Assembly: GCF_900167535.1 (NCBI RefSeq)
Contig: NZ_FUYE01000021.1
Coordinates: forward strand, 61,641 to 111,634
Length of the DNA stretch: 49,994 nt
DNA from: Prosthecobacter debontii
Lineage (GTDB): Bacteria; Verrucomicrobiota; Verrucomicrobiia; Verrucomicrobiales; Verrucomicrobiaceae
Direction of reading: 5' to 3'
Shown: positions 33,783 to 41,920 of the stretch, piece by piece
Layout: each line of letters begins with the position of its first letter
Numbering within the stretch: position 1 is the first letter of the stretch
Notes under the pieces: model-generated
Databases searched by the model: none
Seen by the model: only the letters and a program-made list of their open reading frames with translations
Told to the model about the DNA's origin: nothing
Position numbers and translations under genes: made by a program

Positions 33783-34616
33783 TCAGACTTGGCCGATGAC
33801 GCAGAAATCGAGGTCGCCTTGACCGGCTTCCACGCCAGCACGCATGGCTTCAGCGGTGCAATCCAAGGCAGGGGTGGCAAGATCACCAGCCACGGCGAGC
33901 TCGCGAGCGAAATCGGCGTCTTTCAGCATATTGCGAAGCGAGAAATGAGCTTCGAAATCGTTCGCGATGATGCTGGGGAGTTTCATGCCAATCAGCGTGG
34001 AGTAGTTGGCATTGTTTTGCAGAGCGGTCAGCAGTTGGGGCAGGGGAATGCCTTGGCTATGGGTGATGGCAGCAGCTTCAGCGACGGCTTGGACGGTGAT
34101 GGAGGTGACGAGATTGGTCACGATTTTTAACACGGTGGCATCACCGATGTCACCCAACGGCAGGATGTTCGTTGAAGTCACTTCCAGTATGGGGCGAACG
34201 CGATCAAGGACTTCCATCGAACCGCCGATGTAATAGACCAGTTTGGCATTTTGAGCGGCCATCTTGCTGCCAGTGAAGGGCGCATCCAGAAATGCGGCTC
34301 CAGCTTCCTGACAGAGACGAGCGGCTTCTAGAGTGGCCGCCTTGCTGACGGTGGCGTGGTTGAGAATGATGTGTTGAGTTCCCAGGGCAGACTGCATCTC
34401 TCGCAGGGCGGTCAAAAGAGCCTCACTATCACGGACGAAGATCTGGATGACTTGAGCCGCTTCCGCCACGGCTTTAGGGGTAGGGAGGGCCCCCGAAACA
34501 GCGCGCGCAGTATGGCTCCAGACATGCACTTGATGCCCAGCTTGGCGGAGGTTTTCAGCCACGCGGCTGCCGATGATACCGAGTCCGAGGACACCGATGG
34601 AAGAGGGGGAACTCAT
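33783..34616 (-). CDS. 3-hydroxyisobutyrate dehydrogenase-like NAD(P) oxidoreductase
   Basis: The 277-residue protein has an N-terminal Rossmann motif (VLGLGIIGSRVAENLRQAG, about 9-27) and the beta-hydroxyacid dehydrogenase layout. The substrate-binding motif DAPFTGSK (111-118) replaces the usual DAPVSGG, and the catalytic Lys164 occurs in LKIVTNL with Asn168. It would reduce or oxidise a small beta-hydroxy acid or related compound; which one is unknown. It is upstream of ygfZ and divergent from the RND gene (179-bp gap). Confidence 0.88.
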   Translation of the reverse strand: MSSPSSIGVLGLGIIGSRVAENLRQAGHQVHVWSHTARAVSGALPTPKAVAEAAQVIQIFVRDSEALLTALREMQSALGTQHIILNHATVSKAATLEAARLCQEAGAAFLDAPFTGSKMAAQNAKLVYYIGGSMEVLDRVRPILEVTSTNILPLGDIGDATVLKIVTNLVTSITVQAVAEAAAITHSQGIPLPQLLTALQNNANYSTLIGMKLPSIIANDFEAHFSLRNMLKDADFARELAVAGDLATPALDCTAEAMRAGVEAGQGDLDFCVIGQV

Positions 34617-34795
34617 GATGAAAGGAAAAGGGATGGTCTTCCGGTTTTACGAGACTGCAAGCCTCGGGTCAGCAAGAGATCTTCGGCAGCCCACAGAAAT
34701 CTCTCGGCCAAACTTTCTTTCTGCTCGCCTCTCCTGCGGTCCTCTTGCAACCTTCGCCTTCGCATCATCGTTCGTTCCTCAGTGCTTTTTCCCTC

Positions 34796-37700
34796 ATGAT
34801 CTCCTGGTTTGCCCGCAATCACGTCGCCGCTAATTTGCTGATGTTTGCGGCGATGTTAGGCGGGGTTTGGACCTTGATGTCGGACCGGGTGCCTCTGGAG
34901 GTGTTTCCGGATCGACCCTCCCGGATGATCTCGATCACGGTGCCTTATCCTGCCTCGGACCCTGAGGAAGTCGAGGAAGGGATCGTGCTGAAGATCGAAG
35001 AGTCCATCCAACAGGTGGGCAGTATCAAACACATCAACTCCACGGCTTCATCCAGTGGTGGCACGGTGATCGTCGAGGTGGAGGACGGCAAAGATCCTCG
35101 AGAGGTTTTGGACGATATCAAAATCCGGGTGGATGCTATTCCGAACATGCCCGAGTTGGCTGAGAAGCCGACGATCCAGTTGGACGATAACTTCCATGAG
35201 GTGATTACGGTGGCGATTGCCGCAGATATGGCAGAGGCCGACCTGAGGCGATTGGGCGAGCAGATCCGGGATGAGATCTCAGCTCTGCCTGGCATTACCC
35301 ATGTAGGTATCGCCGGAGTCCGTCCCTATGAGATCGGCATCGAGATTCCTGAGGCGAAGTTGCGCAAGTATGGCTTGAATTTGGAGCGGGTGAGTGAGGC
35401 GATTCGTAATAGTGCTCTCGATCTACCCGCCGGGGTGGTGCAGACCGAGGCAGGCGATGTGTCGATCCGTACGAAAGGCCGAGCCTACACCGGCCAGGAC
35501 TATGCCAATGTGGTGGTCTTGACTCGCGAAGATGGCACCAAGGTCACGCTTGGGGAAATCGCTCTCATTCAGGATGGCTTCAATGAGAACCCGCTGCTGG
35601 CCCGGTTGAATGGCAAACGTTGTGTCGTGGTGAATGTGATGCGTGAGGGCGGCCAGAACGCGATTCGCATCGCCGAATCGGTGAAAACCTACATTGAAGA
35701 GTCCCGGAAACGTCTGCCTGATGGCGTTCAGATCGAGTTTTGGAGTGACCGTTCGAAGATCGTCAAAGGGCGTATCAATCTGTTGCTCCAAAATGCCCAG
35801 AGCAGCCTGATTCTGGTGTTTCTCTGTGTGGGCTTGTTTTTGCGCTTAGATGCGGTGTTTTGGGTGGCGGTGGGGATGGTGGCCAGCTTTTTGGGTGCGA
35901 TCGCGCTGATGCCTTATTTTGATGTCGCCATTAACTTGTCTTCGTTGTTCGGATTCATCCTGGTGCTAGGCATCGTGGTGGATGATGCCATCGTGATTTC
36001 AGAGCATGTGGATACCCTCAGGCAGCGCGGACTCTCCCCCCTAGATGCAGCCATTCAGGGAACGAAGGAAATGGCGGTGCCGATTACCTTTGGTGTTTTG
36101 ACGACGGTCATCGCTTTCTTGCCCATGGCCATGGGGTCCAGTGATTTCCTCATGATGTTCAAGCCAATCGCCATCGTCTTCATCCTCGTGATGTTGATCG
36201 CTCTGGTGGAGACGAAGATCATCCTGCCCTCGCATCTTTCCCATCCCGTGCCGGGCCTAAGTGGAGCCTCGGACATCTTGGGCCCGCTACATCGTTGGTC
36301 AGAGCGAATGCTGCGTAAGTTCGTGGATCTTTTTTATCGGCCTGCCTTGCGGTGGTGTGTGCATCATCGTTACACCGCTTTAGCGGCCTTCTTTGGCGGG
36401 CTCATCGTCCTATGCGGATTCTTCTTTAGCGGGCGTATTCTGTGGATCTTCTTTCCGCGTGTGCAGAGTGAGAGGATCGAGGCTCGCCTAACCATGTTGG
36501 ATGGCACCCCGTTTGAAGTCACAGACGCACATATCATGCGCATCTATGAGATCGCCGAGCAGATGCGTAAGGACTACGTGGGACCCGATGGCAAGCCGGT
36601 CATTCGTGCGATCATTGCCACTACGGGCACGACCCGGCTGAGCAGTAGCAACAGCAGTGGAAGCACAGGGAGCTCTCACTTGGGGGAAGTGAATATTGAA
36701 ACCTACGGTCCCGAAGAACGGAGTCTGAAAGTGAACACGGTCGATATGGCCAGCGACTGGCGGGCGCGTATCGGCAACATCGTGGGGGCTGAGGAGTTAA
36801 ATTTTCGAGCGGAAATCATTCGCAGTGGAGATCCCATCGACATTCAGCTTTCCGGCACAGATCCCGAGGAGTTGCTGGATATTTCGGACAAGATTAAGGC
36901 GCATCTTTCGACTTATTCAGGAGTCTTCGATGTGACTGATTCCCTGGACAGTGGACGCAATGAAATCCAGCTCCGTTTGAAGCCTGAAGCGCAGTCCTTT
37001 GGGGTCACTGTCAGTGACCTTGCGCGTCAGGTAAGACAGGCTTTTTATGGCAATGAAGTGCAGCGCATCCAGCGCGGGCGGAATGAGGTGAAGGTGATGC
37101 TGCGTTATCCGAAACAGGATCGTAAAAACTTAGCGACACTGGAAACCATGCGGGTGCGCACAGCGAGTGGTCTGGAGATTCCTTTCTCCAGGGTGGCGGA
37201 AGCCAAGGTCGGCAAAAGCTTTACCAGCATCAAGCGCGTGGATCGTCGGCGGGCCATAAACATCACCGCCGATGTCAATAAAGCCACGACGGATCCGGCG
37301 AAGGTGCGTGCGGATGCAGAAGTCTTTGTGAAGGACCTACTGGCGAGCCATCCTCATATTCAGTGGAGCTTCGAGGGCGAAGCGCGTGCTCAGCGGGAAG
37401 GAGCCAGTGAAGGTAAGTGGGCGCTCGCGATCATTCTTCTCGGGATGTATGCCATGATGGCCATTCCATTCAAAAGCTACACGCAGCCGTTCATTGTTCT
37501 GCTGGTCGTGCCCTTCGGGATTGTGGGGGCGGTGCTCGGACATCTGTTCCATTCCATGCCGCTCAGTAGCATGAGCGTCTGTGGCATGCTGGCGGTGACG
37601 GGAGTGATCGTGAATGACACGCTGGTGCTCGTGGACCGGATCAATCAACTCCGGGAGGAAACGGGCGATCTCAAGTATGCGGTTCAAGAAGGCGGGCGAA

Positions 37701-38047
37701 GCCGTTTCCGGGCGATCTTCCTCACGCAGATCACCACCTTTGTGGGGTTGATGCCGTTGATGTTCGAGTTCGGCAGCTTGATTGAGAATTCGCCTCCGGT
37801 CATCAGTCACATCCTTGAAGCGATCTTTGGGGATAATCGGGCGGCACAAGCCACCAGTGCTCAGTTCCTGACTCCGGTGTCAGTGGCCATGGGGTATGGT
37901 TCCCTCTTTGCCACCGTGATCACGCTCTTTCTGGTGCCGCTGTGTTATCTTGCGGTGGATGACTTGGGCAAGATCCTCAACCGCATTTTGGGACGCAAGC
38001 CTCAACCTGAGGCCGTCTTGATGAGCGGAGCAGCCGTGTCGAACTGA
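34796..38047 (+). CDS. RND-family efflux transporter permease (AcrB/HAE1-like)
   Basis: The 1083-residue inner-membrane pump subunit has the expected two-fold layout: a first helix near NHVAANLLMFAAMLGG, large porter loops and a 12-helix plan. GIVVDDAIVISEHVD holds the paired Asp residues in helix 4, and AVTGVIVNDTLVLVDRINQ lies in the second half. It exports hydrophobic compounds or metals with proton exchange. No membrane-fusion or outer-membrane-channel gene adjoins it, so partners are encoded elsewhere or it works alone. ATG 34796 is preferred to the upstream TTG (34745). The GIY-YIG gene starts 6 bp after its stop. Confidence 0.92.
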   Translation: MISWFARNHVAANLLMFAAMLGGVWTLMSDRVPLEVFPDRPSRMISITVPYPASDPEEVEEGIVLKIEESIQQVGSIKHINSTASSSGGTVIVEVEDGKDPREVLDDIKIRVDAIPNMPELAEKPTIQLDDNFHEVITVAIAADMAEADLRRLGEQIRDEISALPGITHVGIAGVRPYEIGIEIPEAKLRKYGLNLERVSEAIRNSALDLPAGVVQTEAGDVSIRTKGRAYTGQDYANVVVLTREDGTKVTLGEIALIQDGFNENPLLARLNGKRCVVVNVMREGGQNAIRIAESVKTYIEESRKRLPDGVQIEFWSDRSKIVKGRINLLLQNAQSSLILVFLCVGLFLRLDAVFWVAVGMVASFLGAIALMPYFDVAINLSSLFGFILVLGIVVDDAIVISEHVDTLRQRGLSPLDAAIQGTKEMAVPITFGVLTTVIAFLPMAMGSSDFLMMFKPIAIVFILVMLIALVETKIILPSHLSHPVPGLSGASDILGPLHRWSERMLRKFVDLFYRPALRWCVHHRYTALAAFFGGLIVLCGFFFSGRILWIFFPRVQSERIEARLTMLDGTPFEVTDAHIMRIYEIAEQMRKDYVGPDGKPVIRAIIATTGTTRLSSSNSSGSTGSSHLGEVNIETYGPEERSLKVNTVDMASDWRARIGNIVGAEELNFRAEIIRSGDPIDIQLSGTDPEELLDISDKIKAHLSTYSGVFDVTDSLDSGRNEIQLRLKPEAQSFGVTVSDLARQVRQAFYGNEVQRIQRGRNEVKVMLRYPKQDRKNLATLETMRVRTASGLEIPFSRVAEAKVGKSFTSIKRVDRRRAINITADVNKATTDPAKVRADAEVFVKDLLASHPHIQWSFEGEARAQREGASEGKWALAIILLGMYAMMAIPFKSYTQPFIVLLVVPFGIVGAVLGHLFHSMPLSSMSVCGMLAVTGVIVNDTLVLVDRINQLREETGDLKYAVQEGGRSRFRAIFLTQITTFVGLMPLMFEFGSLIENSPPVISHILEAIFGDNRAAQATSAQFLTPVSVAMGYGSLFATVITLFLVPLCYLAVDDLGKILNRILGRKPQPEAVLMSGAAVSN

Positions 38048-38053
38048 GGTTCT

Positions 38054-38347
38054 ATGGCGAATGACTTATCGGCTGCCAGCGAGGTATCCAAGCCCTGGTG
38101 TCTCTACGTGCTTCGGTGTCGGGATGGCAGCCTCTACTGTGGGATCACCAATGATCTCTATCAACGCCTGGATAAACATCAGCAGGGGAAGGGGGCGCGT
38201 TACACACGTGGGCGAGGGCCATTATGGCTCCTCGGTTCCTGGCCTCAGGTAGATATGCCGACAGCCCTGCGTGCGGAGCGTGCTTTTAAAGCGCTGAGCA
38301 AAGCCCAAAAAGAAAAATGGCTGGAGGAACACCTCCAGCCATCTTGA
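38054..38347 (+). CDS. GIY-YIG nuclease-family protein
   Basis: The 97-residue protein is a single GIY-YIG domain of the YhbQ/UPF0213 type: WCLYVLRCRDGSLYCGITNDLYQRLDKHQQGKGARYTR, followed by WPQVDMPTALRAERAFKAL and a short helix. The GIY and YIG positions are Tyr-Val-Leu and Tyr-Cys-Gly. Members may be structure-specific endonucleases, but most have no proven role. It follows the RND gene by 6 bp. Its last codons also carry a strong hairpin that serves the opposite strand. Confidence 0.92.
   Translation: MANDLSAASEVSKPWCLYVLRCRDGSLYCGITNDLYQRLDKHQQGKGARYTRGRGPLWLLGSWPQVDMPTALRAERAFKALSKAQKEKWLEEHLQPS
38305..38341 (-). terminator. Intrinsic terminator of the SWIB gene, inside the GIY-YIG gene
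   Basis: TGGCTGGAGG (38318-38327) and CCTCCAGCCA (38332-38341) form a perfect 10-bp stem with a 4-nt loop. On the reverse strand it is followed by TTTTTCTTTTT. It lies 34 bp past the SWIB stop at 38376 and overlaps codons of the opposite gene's C-terminus (KWLEEHLQPS). Confidence 0.85.
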
Positions 38348-38375
38348 AAAACGACGTTGTCTTGCCTGGTCTCAC

Positions 38376-38657
38376 TTATTTCACGTGACCGGAGATGAGT
38401 TTGGTCATCTCGAACATGGTCACCTGGGATTTGCCACCGAAAACCTTCTTGAGGGCTTCATCGGCATTGATCAGGGTCTTCTTCTTCTCGTCCTGGAGGC
38501 CTTTGGCTTTGATGTAGTCCCAGACCTTCTTGGTCAGCTCCCCGCGGGAGAGCGGTTCAGATCCGACGACTGCTGCCAGCACTTCATCAGGCTGGACGGG
38601 TTTCATGAGAGCAGGGTTGGGTTTGCGAGCTGGTTTGGTGGATTCGGTTTTAGCCAT
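38376..38657 (-). CDS. SWIB/MDM2-domain protein
   Basis: The 93-residue protein is a SWIB domain with a short basic N-terminus (KTESTKPARKPNPALMKPVQ). Family blocks are LAAVVGSEPLSRGELTKKVWDYIKAKGLQDEKKKTLI and VFGGKSQVTMFEMTKLISGHV. Among bacteria it is found mainly in Chlamydiota and some other PVC members. Eukaryotic SWIB domains act in chromatin. The bacterial role is unclear but may be DNA- or nucleoid-related. It is monocistronic, with the terminator inside the convergent GIY-YIG gene. Confidence 0.92.
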   Translation of the reverse strand: MAKTESTKPARKPNPALMKPVQPDEVLAAVVGSEPLSRGELTKKVWDYIKAKGLQDEKKKTLINADEALKKVFGGKSQVTMFEMTKLISGHVK

Positions 38658-38827
38658 TTTTCTTTTTCGCAGACGGTGAAGAAGAAGTCAATAGCCCTAA
38701 ATGTGGGAAATTAAGTCCTTTTTACCCAGGCAGGACGCAAAAAATCTGGGTGCATCCGTGAACATCTGGCACGATTTTCGTTACCTTCGGGCGCGCTTTC
38801 ACCTCTCCCGCTGCCTCTCCTTCTGCC

Positions 38828-39955
38828 ATGCCATTGCGTTTTTCGAGTTTCTTTCGAATCTTACTTAAGTTATTTCTGCTCTTAAGTGCCTCCATTGGCA
38901 TGGCCCAAACCCCAGCGCCAGAGCTGATTTCTCCCCAGGTGAAGACTACGGTGGATAAAGCTCTCCTCTGGTTGCTCAAGCAGCAGCAGCCAGCGGGCTA
39001 CTTTTCGGACCAAAGGACGGATAAGATCCCCCAGCGTGGCGACATCCCAAGTCACAGCGCGGCCATGACAGCGCTGGCCATCATGGGGCTGGCTTCGGTG
39101 GGGCATTTGCCAGGAGATGGCACGCCTGAAGGGGAGGCTGTGAATCGGGCCCTACGTTTCATCGTGGACAATGTCGAGCCGGATGAAAACGGCTATCTGG
39201 GCCGCAGCGACCGCAGCCGGATGTATGGCCATGGCATCATGACTCTGATGCTGACCGAGATGTTGGGCATGTCCCCCGATGAGGCCTTGGATAAAAAAAT
39301 CCGCTCGCTCACGGAGAATGCGATCAAGCTGATCATCCGAGCTCAGCAGGTGCCGAAAAGCGAGGCAAATCGTGGGGGCTGGCGTTATGAACCGGCTAGT
39401 AGCGACAGTGACATCAGCGTCAGCGTCTGGCAGCTAATGTCCCTCCGGGCGGCAAAAAACAGCGGGATCGAAGTTCCCAGAGAGGCCATCGACAACGCCA
39501 TCGCCTACATCAAACGCAGCTACCGCGCGGAACGAGATAGCAATGGCAATCTGAAGCAGTCGGAAGCTGCGTTTAGCTATGAACCATACGGAGGGCGCCA
39601 GACTTTCTCCACCACCTCCGCAGGTCTTCTGTCCCTGCAAGTGGCTGGCCAGTATGACGCACCGGAAGTGCTAGGCTCTTCCAACTGGCTGCTTAAATTT
39701 CCGCCTGAAGTGAATGAGCCCTGGTTTTTCTACGGCTGTTATTACTACGCGCAGGGCATGTATCAGCGTGGCGGAGATCACGCTGCCACGGCGAGGCAAA
39801 AGACCGAGCAAATGCTGGTCTCGACGCAGAGCCCCGAGGGCGCTTGGTTTCCCCGCAACGGCAATGAAAAGAGCGCCGGGGCTGTCTATGCCACCTCGCT
39901 GGCCTTACTCAGTTTGAGTGTGTATCATCATTTCCTGCCGATTTATCAGAAGTAG
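38828..39955 (+). CDS. Secreted squalene cyclase/prenyltransferase-repeat protein
   Basis: The 375-residue protein has a signal peptide (about 1-27) and then an alpha-alpha toroid of the prenyltransferase/squalene oxidase repeat type: ALLWLLKQQQPAGYFSDQ, AMTALAIMGLASVGH, YGHGIMTLMLTEM, GGWRYEPASSDSDISVSVWQL and AVYATSLALLSLSV. Catalytic DxDD-like motifs are absent, so it is probably a binding or scaffold protein rather than a cyclase. This secreted type is common in Planctomycetota and Verrucomicrobiota. It is divergent from the SWIB gene. Confidence 0.88.
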   Translation: MPLRFSSFFRILLKLFLLLSASIGMAQTPAPELISPQVKTTVDKALLWLLKQQQPAGYFSDQRTDKIPQRGDIPSHSAAMTALAIMGLASVGHLPGDGTPEGEAVNRALRFIVDNVEPDENGYLGRSDRSRMYGHGIMTLMLTEMLGMSPDEALDKKIRSLTENAIKLIIRAQQVPKSEANRGGWRYEPASSDSDISVSVWQLMSLRAAKNSGIEVPREAIDNAIAYIKRSYRAERDSNGNLKQSEAAFSYEPYGGRQTFSTTSAGLLSLQVAGQYDAPEVLGSSNWLLKFPPEVNEPWFFYGCYYYAQGMYQRGGDHAATARQKTEQMLVSTQSPEGAWFPRNGNEKSAGAVYATSLALLSLSVYHHFLPIYQK

Positions 39956-40000
39956 GTCCGGATCATTCCTACCTTGACCATCTGCGGAGGAAGCGTTCCA

Positions 40001-40525
40001 ATGGGAGTTCCAAACCAAACACTACTTCTCATGGCTGCTTCTGTAGGTTCCTCCGCCCCTGACTTTACTCTCACCACCCTTGGTGCCAATGGTCCAGAGC
40101 TGTTCAAGCTCTCTGAAAACATCGGTTCCAGCAATCTGTTGCTTCTCTTTGTGCCGATGGCCTTTACGGGCGTCTGCACCACAGAGTTCTGCGAATTGTC
40201 CAAAGGTATCAACGCCTACACCGATCTGAATGCCAAAGTCGTCGGCATCAGTGGTGACAATCCTTTCGCTCAGAAAGCCTGGGCTGAAAAGGAAGGCATC
40301 ACCCTGCAACTCCTGAGTGACTATGACCACAAAGTGGCGACCGCTTATGGCATTGCTTACGAGAGCTTCCTGCCTGCCAAGAACCTGATCATGGGCGGTG
40401 TGCCCAAGCGTTCCGCCTTCATCATCGACAAAGCTGGCGTGATTCAATACGCGGAAGTGCTGGAGAGCCCCGGTGATCTGCCAAACTTCACCGCTATCCA
40501 GGCTAAACTGAAAGAGTTGGCCTAA
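40001..40525 (+). CDS. Peroxiredoxin (AhpC/TSA family)
   Basis: The 174-residue cytosolic peroxidase removes H2O2 and organic peroxides. The catalytic motif PMAFTGVCTTEFC carries the peroxidatic Cys after FTGV. Another Cys five residues later may serve as resolving partner, as in the Prx5/BCP-like class. Downstream blocks are VVGISGDNPFAQKAWAEKEG and LSDYDHKVATAYG. The start at 40001 has a GGAGG site (39986-39990) 10 nt upstream. ATG 40031 (MAASVGSSAPDF) would match the family start more closely and remains possible. The gene has a clear terminator. Confidence 0.92.
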   Translation: MGVPNQTLLLMAASVGSSAPDFTLTTLGANGPELFKLSENIGSSNLLLLFVPMAFTGVCTTEFCELSKGINAYTDLNAKVVGISGDNPFAQKAWAEKEGITLQLLSDYDHKVATAYGIAYESFLPAKNLIMGGVPKRSAFIIDKAGVIQYAEVLESPGDLPNFTAIQAKLKELA

Positions 40526-40550
40526 GCTTTTTCGACAGCGTTTTTCTAGA

Positions 40551-40580
40551 AGAGGGAGCTTTCGGGGCTCCCTCTTTTTT
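40551..40580 (+). terminator. Intrinsic terminator after the peroxiredoxin gene
   Basis: A 9-bp stem AGAGGGAGC (40551-40559) with GCTCCCTCT (40567-40575) is followed by TTTTT. It lies 25 bp after the peroxiredoxin stop. Confidence 0.88.
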
Positions 40581-40639
40581 ATGGATGCTCACGGGGGTGA
40601 AGCTTGCTCAGTCTGGAGCCGCAGGTTTAAGTATTCTTC

Positions 40640-41875
40640 ATGCACATTCCTTCCCTCATCGAACGCAAGCGCGACGGAGGAGAACTCTCAGCGGAGGAGA
40701 TCGGGGCTCTGATCACGGCTTACACCGCCGGGGAGATGCCAGATTACCAGATGAGTGCTCTGGCGATGGCCATTTTTTTCCGAGGCATGACGGGTGAGGA
40801 AACGACCGCTCTGGCGGATGCGATGCTCCACAGCGGGTCGGTTTTGAACTGGCCCGCCCATGCTCCGATGCGGGTGGATAAACATTCCACAGGTGGAATT
40901 GGCGATAAGACATCCTTAGTTCTTGCACCTCTGCTCGCCTGCGACGGCGCCTGGGTGCCGATGATTTCCGGCCGTGGTCTCGGCATCACCGGTGGCACTT
41001 TGGATAAGCTGGAATCCATCCCGGGCTTTCGCACGCAACTGAGTGAGGCTGAGATTTATAAGACTCTACCGATCACCGGCTGCTTGATGGTGGGGCAGAC
41101 GGCCAATTTATGTCCGGCAGATAAGAAGCTGTATGCGCTGCGAGATGTGACGGCCACCGTCCCCAGCATCCCTCTCATCACGGCCAGCATCATGAGCAAA
41201 AAGCTAGCTGAGGGGTTGGATCGTCTGATCCTGGATGTGAAATTTGGCAGTGGTGCCTTCATGCAAACGCGTGAGGAGGCTCATGAATTGGCGACAAGCC
41301 TCGTCACGGTTGGCAGGGCGCTGGGGGTGCGCTCAGGGGTAAGGATCAGTGATATGAATGAGCCAACAGGTGAAGCTGCGGGCAATGCACTGGAGGTCAC
41401 GGAATGCGTTCGCTGTCTCAAAGGGGAGGGCCCCCCCGATTTGGAAGCGATCGTCTTGGATCTGGCCTGTGCGGTATCGATTGGATCACGGGCTGATCTC
41501 ACGAAGATCCTGCGGGATGGCCGGGCCTGGGCAAAGTTCCAGCAAATGGTCCAAGTCCAGGGAGGACGCGTTGAGGCCTTGGAGAAGCTGGCGACCCTGC
41601 ATCGTGTGCCTGTCATCCGGGAGATGAAGGCGGATCGCAGTGGTGTGCTGCGCAAGCTGGACGCAGGAGTGCTTGGGAGAGCCGTTCTCGAATTGGGGGC
41701 GGGCCGGACGAAAGCCTCGGATCCTATCGATCCCGCAGTGGGAGTGGATCAAATGCGCAAAACGGGACAGCCCCTCCGTGCGGGCGATACCCTGTTGAGA
41801 ATCCACGCTCGCAGCCAAGCGGCAGCGGAATTGGCGGAGCAAAGAATCGCTACAGGGATCGAGATCAGTGACTAG
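40640..41875 (+). CDS. deoA: Thymidine/pyrimidine-nucleoside phosphorylase
   Basis: DeoA splits thymidine (or uridine) with phosphate to the base plus deoxyribose-1-phosphate. The 411-residue protein shows the family signature KHSTGGIGDKTSLVLAPLLA (81-100), SGRGLGITGGTLDKLESIPG, and LDRLILDVKFGSGAFM. Length and order are normal for the glycosyltransferase-4 (NP-II) fold. Whether it favours thymidine or uridine cannot be told. The TrkH gene starts 45 bp downstream and may share the transcript. Confidence 0.95.
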   Translation: MHIPSLIERKRDGGELSAEEIGALITAYTAGEMPDYQMSALAMAIFFRGMTGEETTALADAMLHSGSVLNWPAHAPMRVDKHSTGGIGDKTSLVLAPLLACDGAWVPMISGRGLGITGGTLDKLESIPGFRTQLSEAEIYKTLPITGCLMVGQTANLCPADKKLYALRDVTATVPSIPLITASIMSKKLAEGLDRLILDVKFGSGAFMQTREEAHELATSLVTVGRALGVRSGVRISDMNEPTGEAAGNALEVTECVRCLKGEGPPDLEAIVLDLACAVSIGSRADLTKILRDGRAWAKFQQMVQVQGGRVEALEKLATLHRVPVIREMKADRSGVLRKLDAGVLGRAVLELGAGRTKASDPIDPAVGVDQMRKTGQPLRAGDTLLRIHARSQAAAELAEQRIATGIEISD

Positions 41876-41920
41876 ACAGCGCCTTGACCCCCTGGGTTTT
41901 CGTTTTAGCCTAAAGCTGCC

